DNA of 17,313 bases from an uncultured Bacilli bacterium (GCA_910576925.1 CAJTKB010000033.1:1-17313); one strand, 5' to 3'; shown: positions 6,659-12,783, counted from the first letter of the stretch. Translations and numbers: made by a program. The notes: generated by a model not told the origin, from the letters alone.

Positions 6659-6901
6659 ATGCAACAGGAAGAGAACAATCTTGAACGATTAGTAAACAAA
6701 CAATTAACTAAAATCCAAAAGAGGGTGTCAGATACGGGTGGTCGTACAAATATACATGATTTAAAATTCATCACAGAATATATGTACAAAAAAGAATTCC
6801 CAACTAGTAAATTAGATTTAAACTATTATCATTACCTTTGTGGTTTGAAACTAGACCGTGTTATAGATGAAATAAACTTCTTAGGACTTACAAGACAATG
6901 A
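6659..6901 (+). CDS. Hypothetical protein, 80 aa
   Basis: Unrecognised. The N-terminal helix is charged (QQEENNLERLVNKQLTKIQK), the middle carries DTGGRTNIHDLKF, and the C-terminal part has YYHYLCGLKLDRVIDEINFL. The pattern resembles a small helical DNA- or protein-binding fold but matches no family I can name. The start is ATG 6659 with AAAAGGGG upstream; a TTG two codons earlier is in frame but worse placed. It sits just after a probable terminator, so its promoter is not obvious and it may depend on read-through from P3. Confidence 0.7.
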   Translation: MQQEENNLERLVNKQLTKIQKRVSDTGGRTNIHDLKFITEYMYKKEFPTSKLDLNYYHYLCGLKLDRVIDEINFLGLTRQ

Positions 6902-7179
6902 AAGACATAAAGTAGTATATAAAGGCTATAAAGGGCGATATATAATAGGCGATTAGATATGTCAGTAAAAACACTTCTAAATAGATAGAGGTGTTTTTTT
7001 TATGCGATTAATAGCGATATGGGGTTATAAGAATCATATCAGTATAAGTAAGAGCATTTAAAAGTCTAATTATCCTGTTACTACTAGCTTTAGAGTTGTA
7101 CAATCAGTATATTTTGACTTGTCTTATGGTAGGCTTTAATAAGCATTTAAATAAAAAATAAAAAAATATCATATATTAG
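6902..7179 (+). other. Intergenic stretch, no gene
   Basis: No coding frame with a ribosome binding site is visible between the 6659 gene and promoter P4. It holds a terminator at 6967-7001 and a promoter-like TTGACT (7114-7119), 17 bp, TAATAA (7137-7142) with no gene immediately behind it except the 7269 gene, which already has P4. Nothing else structured is seen. Confidence 0.5.
6967..7001 (+). terminator. Intrinsic terminator
   Basis: AAAACACTTCT pairs with AGAGGTGTTTT (one G-U pair) around AAATAGAT and runs into a T tract of eight. Confidence 0.9.
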
Positions 7180-7208
7180 TTTACATATGAGTACGCTTTT
7201 GTTATATT
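7180..7208 (+). promoter_or_regulatory. Sigma-A promoter P4 of the repeated family
   Basis: TTTACA (7180-7185), a 17-bp spacer starting TATGAGTACG, and TATATT (7203-7208). Unlike P2 and P3 it is not preceded by the terminator-Chi cassette. Confidence 0.9.
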
Positions 7209-7268
7209 ATATATAAGCAGTTGAGAGAAAGACCGAAAAAATAAACAAACACTAAGGAGAGAATAAAA

Positions 7269-7556
7269 ATGGAAATTCAAATTAAATTACCAGTAGGATA
7301 TGAAAAGCACGTAGAAGAGATTGCAAAGCAATACAAAGTGAAAACAAGTGGTTTTAAAAATTTCTACAACGCAGATGTTGAATATCGTAATGACTTTCAA
7401 GAGGTTGAAAAACTTGGCGATTTATTAGGCGACTTATTTCAAGTAGTATTGCAAGACCATGAAAAAGTTGGTACAAGAATTAATGATATGCCATATGTGG
7501 TAACAAAAGATAATGAGTTGAATATCCCAAAAATTCTTAAAAAACTTATGAGATAA
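7269..7556 (+). CDS. Hypothetical protein, 95 aa
   Basis: Unrecognised soluble alpha/beta protein beginning MEIQIKLPVGYEKHVEEIAK, with a central acidic part and a basic end (KILKKLMR). Start ATG 7269 behind AAGGAGAG. It is the first gene behind P4 and so belongs to the set probably co-expressed with the genes at 78, 5476 and 6319. The gap to the next gene holds an 11-codon frame without a proper ribosome binding site and a near-Chi GAAGCAG. Confidence 0.8.
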   Translation: MEIQIKLPVGYEKHVEEIAKQYKVKTSGFKNFYNADVEYRNDFQEVEKLGDLLGDLFQVVLQDHEKVGTRINDMPYVVTKDNELNIPKILKKLMR

Positions 7557-7646
7557 ATAGATTACTAAAACGTAAGAAGCAGATATTATGTACTATGAAG
7601 TAGATAATGAGGAAATGATATAAATAATGAAGTGGAGGAAAAGGAT

Positions 7647-7853
7647 ATGAGTATCAATGCACCTAAAACAGAGGTAGAAGTAAATTTAGTTGGAGAAGAT
7701 GGTAATATATTTAATTTGGTGGGATTAACGTCAAAAGCATTAAAAAGAAGCGGATATAAAGAGTATGCCGAAGAATTAAACTCACGCTTAAAGGAACAAG
7801 AGAGCTATGATGATGCTTTAAACCTTATTTCTGAATATGTAACAATCCTATAA
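7647..7853 (+). CDS. Small conserved mobile-element protein, 68 aa
   Basis: The sequence VNLVGEDGNIFNLVGLTSKA, then a helix (LKRSGYKEYAEELNSRLKEQ) and DDALNLISEYVTI, matches a type of small protein I recall as common in Firmicutes phages, plasmids and conjugative elements; it has no established function and I cannot give a family name. The start is ATG 7647; GGAGG at 7634-7638 and AAAAGG at 7640-7644 both precede it. A Chi heptamer lies in the gene (7747-7753), read as AGA-AGC-GGA. A terminator follows the stop. Confidence 0.75.
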   Translation: MSINAPKTEVEVNLVGEDGNIFNLVGLTSKALKRSGYKEYAEELNSRLKEQESYDDALNLISEYVTIL

Positions 7854-7869
7854 TTAACATATAAACAAC

Positions 7870-7898
7870 AAGCCCTTAACGATGTGTTAGGGGTTTTT
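7870..7898 (+). terminator. Intrinsic terminator
   Basis: AAGCCCTTAAC pairs with GTTAGGGGTTT (two G-U pairs) around GATGT and continues into Ts. Confidence 0.85.
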
Positions 7899-7930
7899 AA
7901 AACGTAAAGGCATATAGAAGTGTTATGTGG

Positions 7931-7958
7931 TTGCAAATAACAATGTATGACTTATAAT
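7931..7958 (+). promoter_or_regulatory. Strong sigma-A promoter ahead of a hairpin
   Basis: TTGCAA (7931-7936), a 16-bp spacer and a consensus TATAAT (7953-7958). The expected start of transcription, about 7965, is only a few bases before the terminator hairpin at 7973. Confidence 0.75.
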
Positions 7959-7964
7959 ATAGTT

Positions 7965-8010
7965 GTGTAGTTAGGAGCGGTTATACATTCGTATAATCGC
8001 TTCTTTATTT
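7965..8010 (+). ncRNA. Candidate short RNA or attenuator, about 45 nt
   Basis: A transcript from the 7931 promoter would immediately form a hairpin of about 12 bp (AGCGGTTATAC with GTATAATCGCT, two flanking pairs, ATTC loop) followed by TTCTTTATTT. The unit is either a free small RNA or a leader that reduces expression of the gene at 8077. Boundaries are estimated. Confidence 0.45.
7973..8010 (+). terminator. Terminator/attenuator hairpin
   Basis: GGAGCGGTTATAC (7974-7986) pairs with GTATAATCGCTTC (7991-8003), with two G-U and otherwise Watson-Crick pairs, followed by TTTATTT. Confidence 0.75.
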
Positions 8011-8076
8011 ATATAGAGAGATAATCGGGATATCTTGTAAGGCTAAAAATATATTTAAGGGAAGGTAGTAGGGTCG

Positions 8077-8532
8077 ATGAAAACATTATTCAAAATTCTT
8101 GGCGTAATCGTAGCATTGTTTATAGCATTAGTTATATTTATAACATACGTTAATGTTAAAGATTCAAAAGAACAAGAAGCAGAAGAGAAAAAGATAGAAC
8201 AAAAAGAAGCGAAAAAAACATATAATGAAAAAAGCCAATTATATGAAGATGTTATGAAAGTGCTAAGGGAAGATAGAATGAATGCTATAAATGTGTATAG
8301 TGGTCATGAAGATATAGCACCTAAAGATAGACAAACTATTTCAACACGGATATTTGACCAGTATGAAAAAGATGAAAAAGAATTAAAACATTCTAAAGAA
8401 TTGAGAACTTTGATAGATAAAGATAAAAAGGACGAAATGACTACAAATGAAAGAACAGAATTTATTAGGTCGTTTTCTGAAGAATATTATCGAATAGCAG
8501 TCGAAGGTAAAGAAGAATTCAAGAAACAATAA
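8077..8532 (+). CDS. Membrane-anchored protein with charged extracellular domain, 151 aa
   Basis: Residues about 4-26 (LFKILGVIVALFIALVIFI) form one hydrophobic span after a short basic start, so the protein is anchored by an uncleaved N-terminal segment with its charged, helical remainder probably outside. There is no lipobox Cys. Residues 30-60 are a Glu/Lys-rich coiled segment. The family is not recognised. The start ATG 8077 lies behind AAGGGAAGG. It follows the promoter-hairpin unit at 7931-8010, so its expression may depend on read-through of that hairpin. Confidence 0.75.
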   Translation: MKTLFKILGVIVALFIALVIFITYVNVKDSKEQEAEEKKIEQKEAKKTYNEKSQLYEDVMKVLREDRMNAINVYSGHEDIAPKDRQTISTRIFDQYEKDEKELKHSKELRTLIDKDKKDEMTTNERTEFIRSFSEEYYRIAVEGKEEFKKQ

Positions 8533-8706
8533 TCAAGAAGGTTTTATACATTTAATGATGTAGTGTCTTTTTAATTTATATATATAACCGATGAGTTGTT
8601 GGAAAGCTCGATATACGGGGAAATATTAGTGTTAAAAAATAGGTAATGTGTGTGAGTTTACTTTTTTTATAAATGCGAAAGTGATAATATAGAAACAAAT
8701 AAAAGG

Positions 8707-8738
8707 AAAACCTGAGCTATTAGCGTAGCTCAGGTTAG
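8707..8738 (-). terminator. Inverted repeat, possible minus-strand terminator
   Basis: AACCTGAGCT (8709-8718) and AGCTCAGGTT (8727-8736) are perfectly complementary. Read on the minus strand the stem is followed by TTCCTTTTATTT, a T-rich tail, so it could end a longer form of the antisense RNA. On the plus strand it is the first stem of the rep leader. Confidence 0.5.
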
Positions 8739-8779
8739 AGTAGTAAGGTTAAGACCCAAAGTCATAAGTCAAAACCACC

Positions 8780-8824
8780 AAAAAAATTTCGCGGAAGAAA
8801 TTTTTGAATTACTTATTCATTTAT
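8780..8824 (-). ncRNA. Probable antisense RNA controlling rep
   Basis: A minus-strand promoter at 8831-8859 would start transcription near 8824. The RNA would run into a perfect 9-bp stem (8797-8805 with 8782-8790) followed on that strand by seven Ts, giving about 45 nt, or continue to the stem at 8707-8738, giving about 120 nt. It is complementary to the rep leader loop GCGGAA. The role is inferred from position and from antisense control in pSK1/pSK41-type plasmids. Confidence 0.6.
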
Positions 8825-8830
8825 ATGTGT

Positions 8831-8859
8831 ATTATATAGCTATAGACTATATTTTTCAA
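8831..8859 (-). promoter_or_regulatory. Minus-strand promoter for the antisense RNA
   Basis: Read on the minus strand: TTGAAA (8859-8854), a 17-bp spacer and a consensus TATAAT (8836-8831). It is the only strong minus-strand promoter I found. Confidence 0.75.
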
Positions 8860-8944
8860 TAAAAATGTTTAGACGGTTTACGGATTTCGTTCATCTTTTT
8901 ATCCGTACGGTGTATCGTGGTTTCTTTATACTTAACTTAAGCTT

Positions 8945-8973
8945 ACTATCTCTAACGAAAAGGAAGAGGTAGT
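8945..8973 (+). promoter_or_regulatory. Hairpin masking the rep ribosome binding site
   Basis: ACTATCTC (8945-8952) pairs with GAGGTAGT (8966-8973; one G-U), which would bury part of the GGAAGAGG ribosome binding site just before ATG 8980. This matches the translation-blocking stem known in RepA_N rep leaders. Confidence 0.55.
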
Positions 8974-8979
8974 TTTTTT

Positions 8980-10464
8980 ATGGAGAAAAATAATCAATTA
9001 ACAGTCGTAGATAATAAAGTAGCAAATGAAAGATTTATGAAGGTATATAAGTTCTTATTAGACGACTTATATAAGGCAATCAAGATAGATGCTAAACTTC
9101 TGTATTCATTCTTAAGCAATAAACTATATAGGGTATCTAAAGGGCAATATAAAGAAATATATAAAGACGAGGACGGCAGACCATACGTTACATTTAAACG
9201 TGCTGATTTAGCTGATGCACTTTCATGTTCTATAAGAAAAGTAACAGTACTAAAGAAACAGTTAGTAGAAGCGGGATTAATCGAGGATAAGTTTGTAGGT
9301 GGCGGTAAAGAAAACAGAATATATATCAACATGCCAGATGTAGCAAAAGAATATATGTATGTAGATAAGAAAACCAATACCAAGAAATATAGTTTCTATA
9401 AGATTCCTAAGTGCTTATTTGAAGAGAAAAGATATCAAAGCATGTGTAATTACAGTAAGATGCTTTATGCCGTTATAGAAGCTCGCTATGCTTTATCAGA
9501 AACCAACGTAAAGAAACATAAGATAGGTAAGTATGTAGATGCTAAAGGGCGTGTATTTTGCTTATTTACGAATGAGAACTTAAGACAATTACTTAACATA
9601 TCAGAAAATACGCTTATTAAAGCTAAGAAGGAATTAATCGTTTTATCTCTTATGAGAAGTGAAGATATTTCTAATAGTAATAACAAACGTTTATACATAA
9701 ATACGCCTTCTGTTGCGAATAAACAAGAAAGAAAACCAGAAGATGTTGTATTAAAAAATGAAGTTGTAGAATTCCCGTCAAAAGAATACGCAGAAGCGGA
9801 TAATAAGCACGATAAAACCCTAGAAGTGCAAAATAAAAAAGTTAGTGGTGCATATTATGAAGTAGGGGTAGAGCAGAATATGAAGCCTAGATATACAGTC
9901 TCTAGTAATACTGTTAAAGAATATATATCTAATGATATGTATGATATGTATAGAGACATAGGAGAACAACCAAACGTATTTACAAATCAATCACAACAAT
10001 CATTCCCTCAAGATAATATTATAGATTTAAATAACGTTAAAAAAGAAGCACTTGTAATGAACCTACCTGAACATTTAGCAAGATACTTTAAGAACTATAA
10101 TGTAGAAGATATAGAAATCATTAAGGCAGTAATGCTTAAAGGCAAGAAAAGTTATAATACAAAACACAAAACGGACTACTCTTTAGAAGAGTTAGAAGAC
10201 CGTTTATTAAAAACGCTTAAAATGCTGAAAAAAGTGATGTTGGATAAAAAGGAAGATGCGAAGTCTTTAGAACCGTACTATATGCAAATGGTTATTAATG
10301 CATTTAAAGAACATGACCAAGAAATTTATGGAGATAGAGCAAACTATTTATCGGAGGAAGAATTAAAGCTTGTAGAAGAAGTAGAACAAAAAGAGTATAC
10401 GGATATAACAGATGTGAAAGCAATGGCATTAAAACATATGTATTTTGTGAGAGCAGAATCATAA
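8980..10464 (+). CDS. rep: RepA_N-family replication initiator with duplicated N-terminal domain
   Basis: Initiates theta replication by binding repeats that in this family usually lie inside rep itself. Residues about 36-117 hold the RepA_N winged-helix signature: LLYSFLSNKLY, EDGRPYVTFKRADLADAL, the recognition helix region CSIRKVTVLKKQLVEAGLIE, and a wing ending NRIYIN. A second, diverged copy follows at about 157-241: MLYAVIEARY, AKGRVFCLFTNENLRQLL, NISENTLIKAKKELIVLSLM, and KRLYIN. A linker (about 245-360) leads to a helical C-terminal domain (about 365-450), like the DnaD-related tail of RepA_N proteins. At 494 residues it is longer than typical staphylococcal RepA_N proteins (about 300-400), as a duplication would predict. 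The start is ATG 8980 behind GGAAGAGG. Two Chi heptamers lie within (9268, 9793). GATATGTAT occurs twice in tandem near 9935-9955, a weak origin candidate. Confidence 0.9.
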   Translation: MEKNNQLTVVDNKVANERFMKVYKFLLDDLYKAIKIDAKLLYSFLSNKLYRVSKGQYKEIYKDEDGRPYVTFKRADLADALSCSIRKVTVLKKQLVEAGLIEDKFVGGGKENRIYINMPDVAKEYMYVDKKTNTKKYSFYKIPKCLFEEKRYQSMCNYSKMLYAVIEARYALSETNVKKHKIGKYVDAKGRVFCLFTNENLRQLLNISENTLIKAKKELIVLSLMRSEDISNSNNKRLYINTPSVANKQERKPEDVVLKNEVVEFPSKEYAEADNKHDKTLEVQNKKVSGAYYEVGVEQNMKPRYTVSSNTVKEYISNDMYDMYRDIGEQPNVFTNQSQQSFPQDNIIDLNNVKKEALVMNLPEHLARYFKNYNVEDIEIIKAVMLKGKKSYNTKHKTDYSLEELEDRLLKTLKMLKKVMLDKKEDAKSLEPYYMQMVINAFKEHDQEIYGDRANYLSEEELKLVEEVEQKEYTDITDVKAMALKHMYFVRAES

Positions 10465-10530
10465 CAGGGATAGAAGCGGATATATGACCTTTTTATTTCT
10501 AGTGGAAGTAGAGTTATCATCTATTATATA

Positions 10531-10559
10531 TTTACAATATAATATACATATGATAATAT
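10531..10559 (+). promoter_or_regulatory. Sigma-A promoter, extended -10, second promoter type
   Basis: TTTACA (10531-10536), a 17-bp spacer, TGA-TAATAT (-10 at 10554-10559). It resembles the promoter at 2751 and drives the gene at 10606. Confidence 0.85.
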
Positions 10560-10605
10560 ATAAAAGTAATCAAAATAAATCTTAATAAAAAAGGCGGGAT
10601 TCAGT

Positions 10606-10833
10606 ATGGCAACAGAATCAAAACTAGACAAGTTAATCAATCAATACAAAGAAGATTTAAAAGATGAAATGGCAAGAGAATATCATTGTGAAATCATTGT
10701 TGAAAAAGATAAGCAGTCGATTTACATTCAGGGTTATCATTGGGGCGATGAATTGTCATATGGTAACAAAGAGCTATTTGATAAAGATGTAGCTAAGGTA
10801 TCGAGCTTACCTCATGTTGTAAATAAAGGTTGA
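10606..10833 (+). CDS. Small hypothetical protein, 75 aa, possibly cut short by the IS
   Basis: Unrecognised. Charged N-terminal helix (SKLDKLINQYKEDLKDEMAR), then beta-like HCEIIVEKDKQSIYIQGYHW and a helical end. It starts at ATG 10606 with GGCGGGA upstream and its own promoter at 10531. Its stop codon (10831-10833) lies at the point where the truncated TnpA reading frame begins, so the natural C-terminus may have been lost when the left end of the IS was deleted. I cannot tell how many residues, if any, are missing. Confidence 0.65.
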   Translation: MATESKLDKLINQYKEDLKDEMAREYHCEIIVEKDKQSIYIQGYHWGDELSYGNKELFDKDVAKVSSLPHVVNKG

Positions 10834-11135
10834 TGAAGTCATGCCTACATTTTAAAGAGTTGGTAAGTGAAGTAGCTAGGAAGCATGATTTTAAGATTGT
10901 AGCTTTAGAAACAGATAAAGACCATTGCCATTTATTTTTAAATGCACTACCAAATTATAGTCCGTCAGATATTATGGCAAAAATCAAAGGGGGGACAAGT
11001 AAAGTGTTAAGAGATGAATTTAAAGAACTTAACGCAATGCCTAATCTGTGGACGAGAAGTTATTTTGTTTCAACTGCAGGTAATGTATCGAGTGAAACAA
11101 TTAAACAATATGTAGAAAATCAAAGGAAGAGGTGA
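10830..11135 (+). pseudogene. tnpA: TnpA (HUH/Y1 transposase) lacking its N-terminus
   Basis: The frame encodes the C-terminal 100 or so residues of an IS200/IS605 single-strand transposase. The HUH motif is present as H32-C-H34 in DKDHCHLFLN and the catalytic tyrosine is in IKQYVENQ (Y94, counting from the TTG at 10830). The family conserves SYFVSTAG just before it. What is missing is the first 30-40 residues, including the first beta strand (usually H-V-x-W-x-x-K-Y-R). Typical length is 130-155 residues. There is no proper ribosome binding site and no frame upstream that supplies the missing part, so this is a deletion rather than a frameshift. It is very probably inactive. Confidence 0.8.
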
Positions 11136-11140
11136 GAGAA

Positions 11141-12217
11141 GTGAGACAAGCCATGACAGTAAAAATAAAACTTGAACCAAACAAAGCGCAATTGGAATTA
11201 ATTAAGTCATCTTCACAAGCATATATTAATGCTATTAATACATTGGTAGACGAAATGGTTAAAGCACAGGCACCCACTCAGAAAACAACTAAGCACATTG
11301 ATGTACCTTTAAATAGTAGCGTTAAAAATCAAGTGATTAGAGATGCTAAATCAGTGTTTAAGAAAGCTAAGAAGATTGAGTATAAAAAGGTACCCATTTT
11401 AAAGAAACCTATTATTGTATGGAATAATCAAAACTATACGATTCATCATGCAAGCATAAAAGTGCCGTTTATTGTTGGTGGTAAGTCACAAAAAATTGAA
11501 ATTAAAGCTCTCATTTCAGACTATGAAAGAAACTTAATTGAATCAGCAAGCAAGTTAGGAACGTTGCGCATCACTCGAAAAGGCACTAAGTATGTAGCAC
11601 AAATTGCCATTGAAACGGATGTGAAAGAACAAATAAATACAAAAGTAATGGGTATTGACTTAGGTATTAAGACACCTGCGGTGTGCTGTACAGATGAAAA
11701 CAAAGTAAAGTTTGTAGGTAATGGAAGAGAAAACAAATACATTAGACGAAAACACAATAGTAGACGTAAGAAACTAGGTAAAGCCAAAAAATTAAAGGCT
11801 ATCAAAAAGTCACAGAATAAGGAACAACGTTGGATGAATGATAAAGACCACAAGATAAGTCGTGAAATAATCGACTTTGCTATTCAACACAATGTAGGAA
11901 TAATTAGATTAGAGCAATTAGCGAATATTAGAAAACAGACAAGTAAAAGTCGTAAAAACAACCACTCATTAAGTAACTGGTCATTCTATAGATTGGCACA
12001 GTACATTGAGTACAAAGCAAATTTAGTAGGTATTAAAGTAGAATATGTAGACCCTAAATACACAAGCCAACAATGTCCTAAATGTGCTGAAAGAAACAAA
12101 GCAAAAGATAGACAGTACAAATGTTCTAACTGTGGTCACACAGACCATAGAGATATAGTCGGTGCTAAAAATATTATTCACGCACCTGTACTTGATGGTC
12201 ATAGTCAAGTAGCCTAG
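11141..12217 (+). CDS. tnpB: TnpB RNA-guided nuclease of IS200/IS605-type element
   Basis: Compact TnpB (358 residues from GTG 11141), the ancestor-type relative of Cas12 nucleases. It uses a right-end-derived RNA (omega RNA) to cut DNA next to a short transposon-associated motif. The RuvC catalytic set is complete: D173 in MGIDLGIKTP, E258 in IIRLEQLANI, and D338 in HRDIVGAKN. The zinc finger between them is C312-x2-C315...C328-x2-C331. Basic stretches at about 195-230 would hold RNA and DNA. The start is ambiguous: GTG 11132, GTG 11141 or ATG 11153; GGAAGAGG at 11124-11132 best fits 11141. It lies directly behind the tnpA remnant. All key residues are intact, so it may still be active although transposition in cis is lost. 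Confidence 0.92.
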   Translation: MRQAMTVKIKLEPNKAQLELIKSSSQAYINAINTLVDEMVKAQAPTQKTTKHIDVPLNSSVKNQVIRDAKSVFKKAKKIEYKKVPILKKPIIVWNNQNYTIHHASIKVPFIVGGKSQKIEIKALISDYERNLIESASKLGTLRITRKGTKYVAQIAIETDVKEQINTKVMGIDLGIKTPAVCCTDENKVKFVGNGRENKYIRRKHNSRRKKLGKAKKLKAIKKSQNKEQRWMNDKDHKISREIIDFAIQHNVGIIRLEQLANIRKQTSKSRKNNHSLSNWSFYRLAQYIEYKANLVGIKVEYVDPKYTSQQCPKCAERNKAKDRQYKCSNCGHTDHRDIVGAKNIIHAPVLDGHSQVA

Positions 12218-12345
12218 TTAACTATAAGTTCTGAACTAGGATGGGGTATTGGCATACCCCTTATCTTTAGGCAAGTACAAACTAGAAATAGATGCGTACG
12301 GTTTTGTACTAAAGAATCCCATTGCTTTAGCTGTGGGAGTGTCAA
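12072..12345 (+). repeat. 274-bp repeat, copy 1 (end of tnpB plus right end)
   Basis: Identical to 12490-12763 by eye; the first 55 bases also recur at 17259-17313. The identity starts at AATGTCCT and stops after GTGTCAA. Confidence 0.9.
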
Positions 12346-12366
12346 AAGCAGGGCATAATCTTTTTT
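12130..12366 (+). ncRNA. Predicted omega RNA of the TnpB element, with guide
   Basis: In this family the 3' part of tnpB and the right end are transcribed as the guide RNA. Visible structure: GGGGTAT/ATACCCC hairpin near 12243-12261, AGTACAAA/TTTGTACT pairing near 12273-12311, and the terminal TCCCA/TGGGA hairpin. The guide would be the bases just after 12345, beginning AAGCAGGGCATAATC. The 5' boundary is not visible. Confidence 0.5.
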
Positions 12367-12763
12367 CAGCTTTAAGAGAGCGAGAAAGCCCACGGTTTCA
12401 ATCGTGGGATGAAAGCGATATGTTAAAAAATCTGAATTATTTTCGTATATATATAGTTTCAACGTACGAAAGTACGGTATGTTAATTATAATGTCCTAAA
12501 TGTGCTGAAAGAAACAAAGCAAAAGATAGACAGTACAAATGTTCTAACTGTGGTCACACAGACCATAGAGATATAGTCGGTGCTAAAAATATTATTCACG
12601 CACCTGTACTTGATGGTCATAGTCAAGTAGCCTAGTTAACTATAAGTTCTGAACTAGGATGGGGTATTGGCATACCCCTTATCTTTAGGCAAGTACAAAC
12701 TAGAAATAGATGCGTACGGTTTTGTACTAAAGAATCCCATTGCTTTAGCTGTGGGAGTGTCAA
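12367..12763 (+). mobile_element. Internally deleted IS200/IS605 derivative (MITE-like), copy 1
   Basis: A 397-bp unit. Its first 123 bp (12367-12489) look like the element's left end: hairpin CCCACG...CGTGGG near 12389-12408, and CGTAC-GAAA-GTACG near 12462-12475. This is joined at 12489/12490 directly to the last 146 bp of tnpB and the full right end. It recurs from 17136. It has no transposase but keeps both ends, so it could be mobilised by a TnpA supplied elsewhere. TTTAA at 12371-12375 is a possible target/TAM sequence. Confidence 0.7.
12490..12635 (+). pseudogene. 3' fragment of tnpB within the deletion derivative
   Basis: Identical copy of the last 146 bp of tnpB, covering the zinc finger, the third RuvC aspartate and the stop. 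It has no start and cannot make a nuclease. Confidence 0.85.
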
Positions 12764-12783
12764 GATACTACACTTCTTAAGTT
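12548..12783 (+). ncRNA. Second predicted omega RNA with a different guide
   Basis: The scaffold is identical to that at 12130-12345, but the bases after the right end (12764 on) read GATACTACACTTC, so the guide would differ from that of the first copy. Transcription is not shown; the call rests on sequence identity. Confidence 0.4.

Larger units (their letters stand above)
8533..8979 (+). promoter_or_regulatory. rep leader and copy-number control region
   Basis: This 447-bp gap codes for no recognisable protein. It contains an extended -10 promoter for rep (TGATAATAT, -10 at 8685-8690), a 10-bp inverted repeat (8709-8718 with 8727-8736), a 9-bp inverted repeat (8782-8790 with 8797-8805), a minus-strand promoter (8831-8859), a 7-bp inverted repeat (8879-8885 with 8901-8907) and a hairpin that would cover the rep ribosome binding site (8945-8952 with 8966-8973). 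This fits the known scheme in staphylococcal RepA_N plasmids, where an antisense RNA binds the rep leader and controls its translation. Confidence 0.7.
10834..12345 (+). mobile_element. Left-truncated IS200/IS605-type element (TnpA remnant + TnpB)
   Basis: The element contains partial tnpA, complete tnpB, and a right end with the expected small hairpin TCCCA...TGGGA at about 12315-12340, ending GTGTCAA at 12345. The right boundary is fixed by comparison with a second copy: 12072-12345 and 12490-12763 are identical and diverge after the final CAA. The left end and the tnpA start are missing; the left boundary is the junction near 10834. No Chi heptamer occurs between 10480 and 13207, unlike the rest of the plasmid, consistent with later arrival. 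Confidence 0.8.

Noticed and set aside
5261..7208. The repeated promoter blocks as a CRISPR array
   Set aside because: The repeats are 800-1,000 bp apart with genes between them, and are recognisable promoters; there are no short regular spacers or cas genes.
8994..9383. 129-codon open frame on the minus strand opposite rep
   Set aside because: It lies wholly inside the rep gene, has no promoter or ribosome binding site, and its composition is that expected for the complement of an A-rich coding strand.
9920..9960. Tandem GATATGTAT as replication iterons inside rep
   Set aside because: RepA_N origins do lie inside rep, but two short AT-rich copies are not enough to call an origin; mentioned only under the rep gene.
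11521..11853. 110-codon minus-strand frame opposite tnpB
   Set aside because: It is opposite the catalytic region of TnpB with no expression signals; a shadow of the real gene.
12249..12485. Open frame of 78 codons on the + strand across the IS right end and the deletion derivative
   Set aside because: It crosses the element boundary and both terminal hairpins, has no ribosome binding site, and half of it lies in sequence better explained as an omega-RNA region and left end.
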